Source: a virus. Taken from it: a stretch of 28,167 bases of DNA. Of this stretch, positions 27,876 through 28,167 are shown one piece after another; positions within the stretch are counted from its first letter, which is position 1; each line of letters begins with the position of its first letter. The position numbers and the translations under genes were made by a program. The notes under the pieces are model-generated. The model worked only from the letters and a program-made list of their open reading frames with translations, had not been told where the DNA came from and ran no database searches. Location of the stretch: positions 1 to 28,167 of the IMG/VR virus record IMGVR_UViG_3300046465_000212; one strand, given 5' to 3'.

Positions 27876-28167
27876 TTAAAGTGTTACGTTGTTAACGATG
27901 ATGCTCCAGCCCTTAGACTTGAGTGATGTTACTGCGGCGTTCGTCGCGGCACTGAGCGAGCCAGTGGCTGTGTTGTAGTCGATGTCGATGCCAGCGTCAC
28001 CCAAAGCAGTTCCACCAGATGCTCCGTTAGTCGTTGCGTATTTGCCGGATGCGTCGATGGATGTTAGTATGTTCTCGACCGATTGAGCGGTGAGTGCAGA
28101 GCAACCGTCCCATGTGTTGTTAAAGACTCCGCTTTGAATGTTTGATGGATTCCAGTTAGCGAATAAA
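27876..28167 (-). CDS. Leucine-rich-repeat tail fibre, C-terminal part, cut by the window edge
   Basis: Open from the right edge (97 codons) to TAA 27876; the N-terminus is missing. It contains ANWNPSNIQSGVFNNTWDGC, then ALTAQSVENILTSIDASGKY, then a closing strand LKSKGWSIIVNNVTL. This looks like the last repeat and cap of BspA-type leucine-rich proteins that serve as phage fibre tips (W..C..LT..SV.NIL....). The next genes lead to lysis, as after lambda fibres. The reading frame matches that of the left-edge fibre if the ends are joined. Confidence 0.75.
   Translation of the reverse strand, partial: LFANWNPSNIQSGVFNNTWDGCSALTAQSVENILTSIDASGKYATTNGASGGTALGDAGIDIDYNTATGSLSAATNAAVTSLKSKGWSIIVNNVTL

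Noticed and set aside
1-28167. tRNA genes, CRISPR arrays, insertion sequences, reverse transcriptase / diversity-generating repeats
   Set aside because: No cloverleaf with CCA end, no spaced repeats, no transposase and no RT motif were seen on reading both strands.

Overview
The window is almost the whole genome of a tailed phage of the siphovirus type with a lambda-like head and tail plan. It may be a free phage contig or a prophage. Nearly every gene lies on the minus strand, packed with ATGA, TAATG or GTGA stop/start overlaps. Intergenic starts lack a clear Shine-Dalgarno sequence, and many early genes start in the context GAT-ATG. The host is Gram-negative, inferred from a lipoprotein and coiled-coil pair that looks like spanins. 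A DUF3127 protein, an SSB-like protein and the style of the replication initiator suggest Verrucomicrobiota or Bacteroidota. This host call is from memory of related proteins and is tentative.

Layout, read in the direction of transcription (high to low coordinates): the C-terminal end of a leucine-rich tail fibre at the right edge; two small acidic proteins; a lysis cassette of two small membrane proteins, a coiled-coil protein, a lipoprotein and an Amidase_3 endolysin (27.2-25.9 kb); small early genes including two tiny membrane peptides; a recombination module of ERF annealing protein, PD-(D/E)XK exonuclease, winged-helix protein and RuvC-like resolvase (24.9-22.7 kb); a replication module of metallophosphoesterase, initiator, DnaB helicase, DUF3127 and SSB-like protein (22.2-18.2 kb); a regulatory stretch with two terminators, three related promoters and AT-rich 9-bp repeats (18.2-16.9 kb); small early genes including a ribbon-helix-helix protein and a small nuclease; a gene-free stretch that may hold cos (14.9-15.1 kb); then small and large terminase, gpW-like, portal, fused protease-capsid, a terminator, FI/FII-like connectors, two virion genes, Z-, U-, V-, G/GT-like and tape measure genes, and the start of a fibre gene that runs off the left edge.

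The late genes match the lambda order A-W-B-C/E-FI-FII-Z-U-V-G-GT-H. The G/GT pair carries a clear -1 slippery run, and the shifted product can be read to its stop. The one break in the minus-strand order is a two-gene plus-strand cassette at 7.5-8.5 kb that encodes a helix-turn-helix protein and an LmbU-like regulator. No integrase, CI-type repressor, tRNA, CRISPR array or insertion sequence was seen.

The left-edge and right-edge partial genes are both fibre pieces on the same strand, and their reading frames are compatible across the ends. The window is therefore probably a circularly permuted view of one genome cut inside the fibre gene, perhaps with some sequence missing at the cut.
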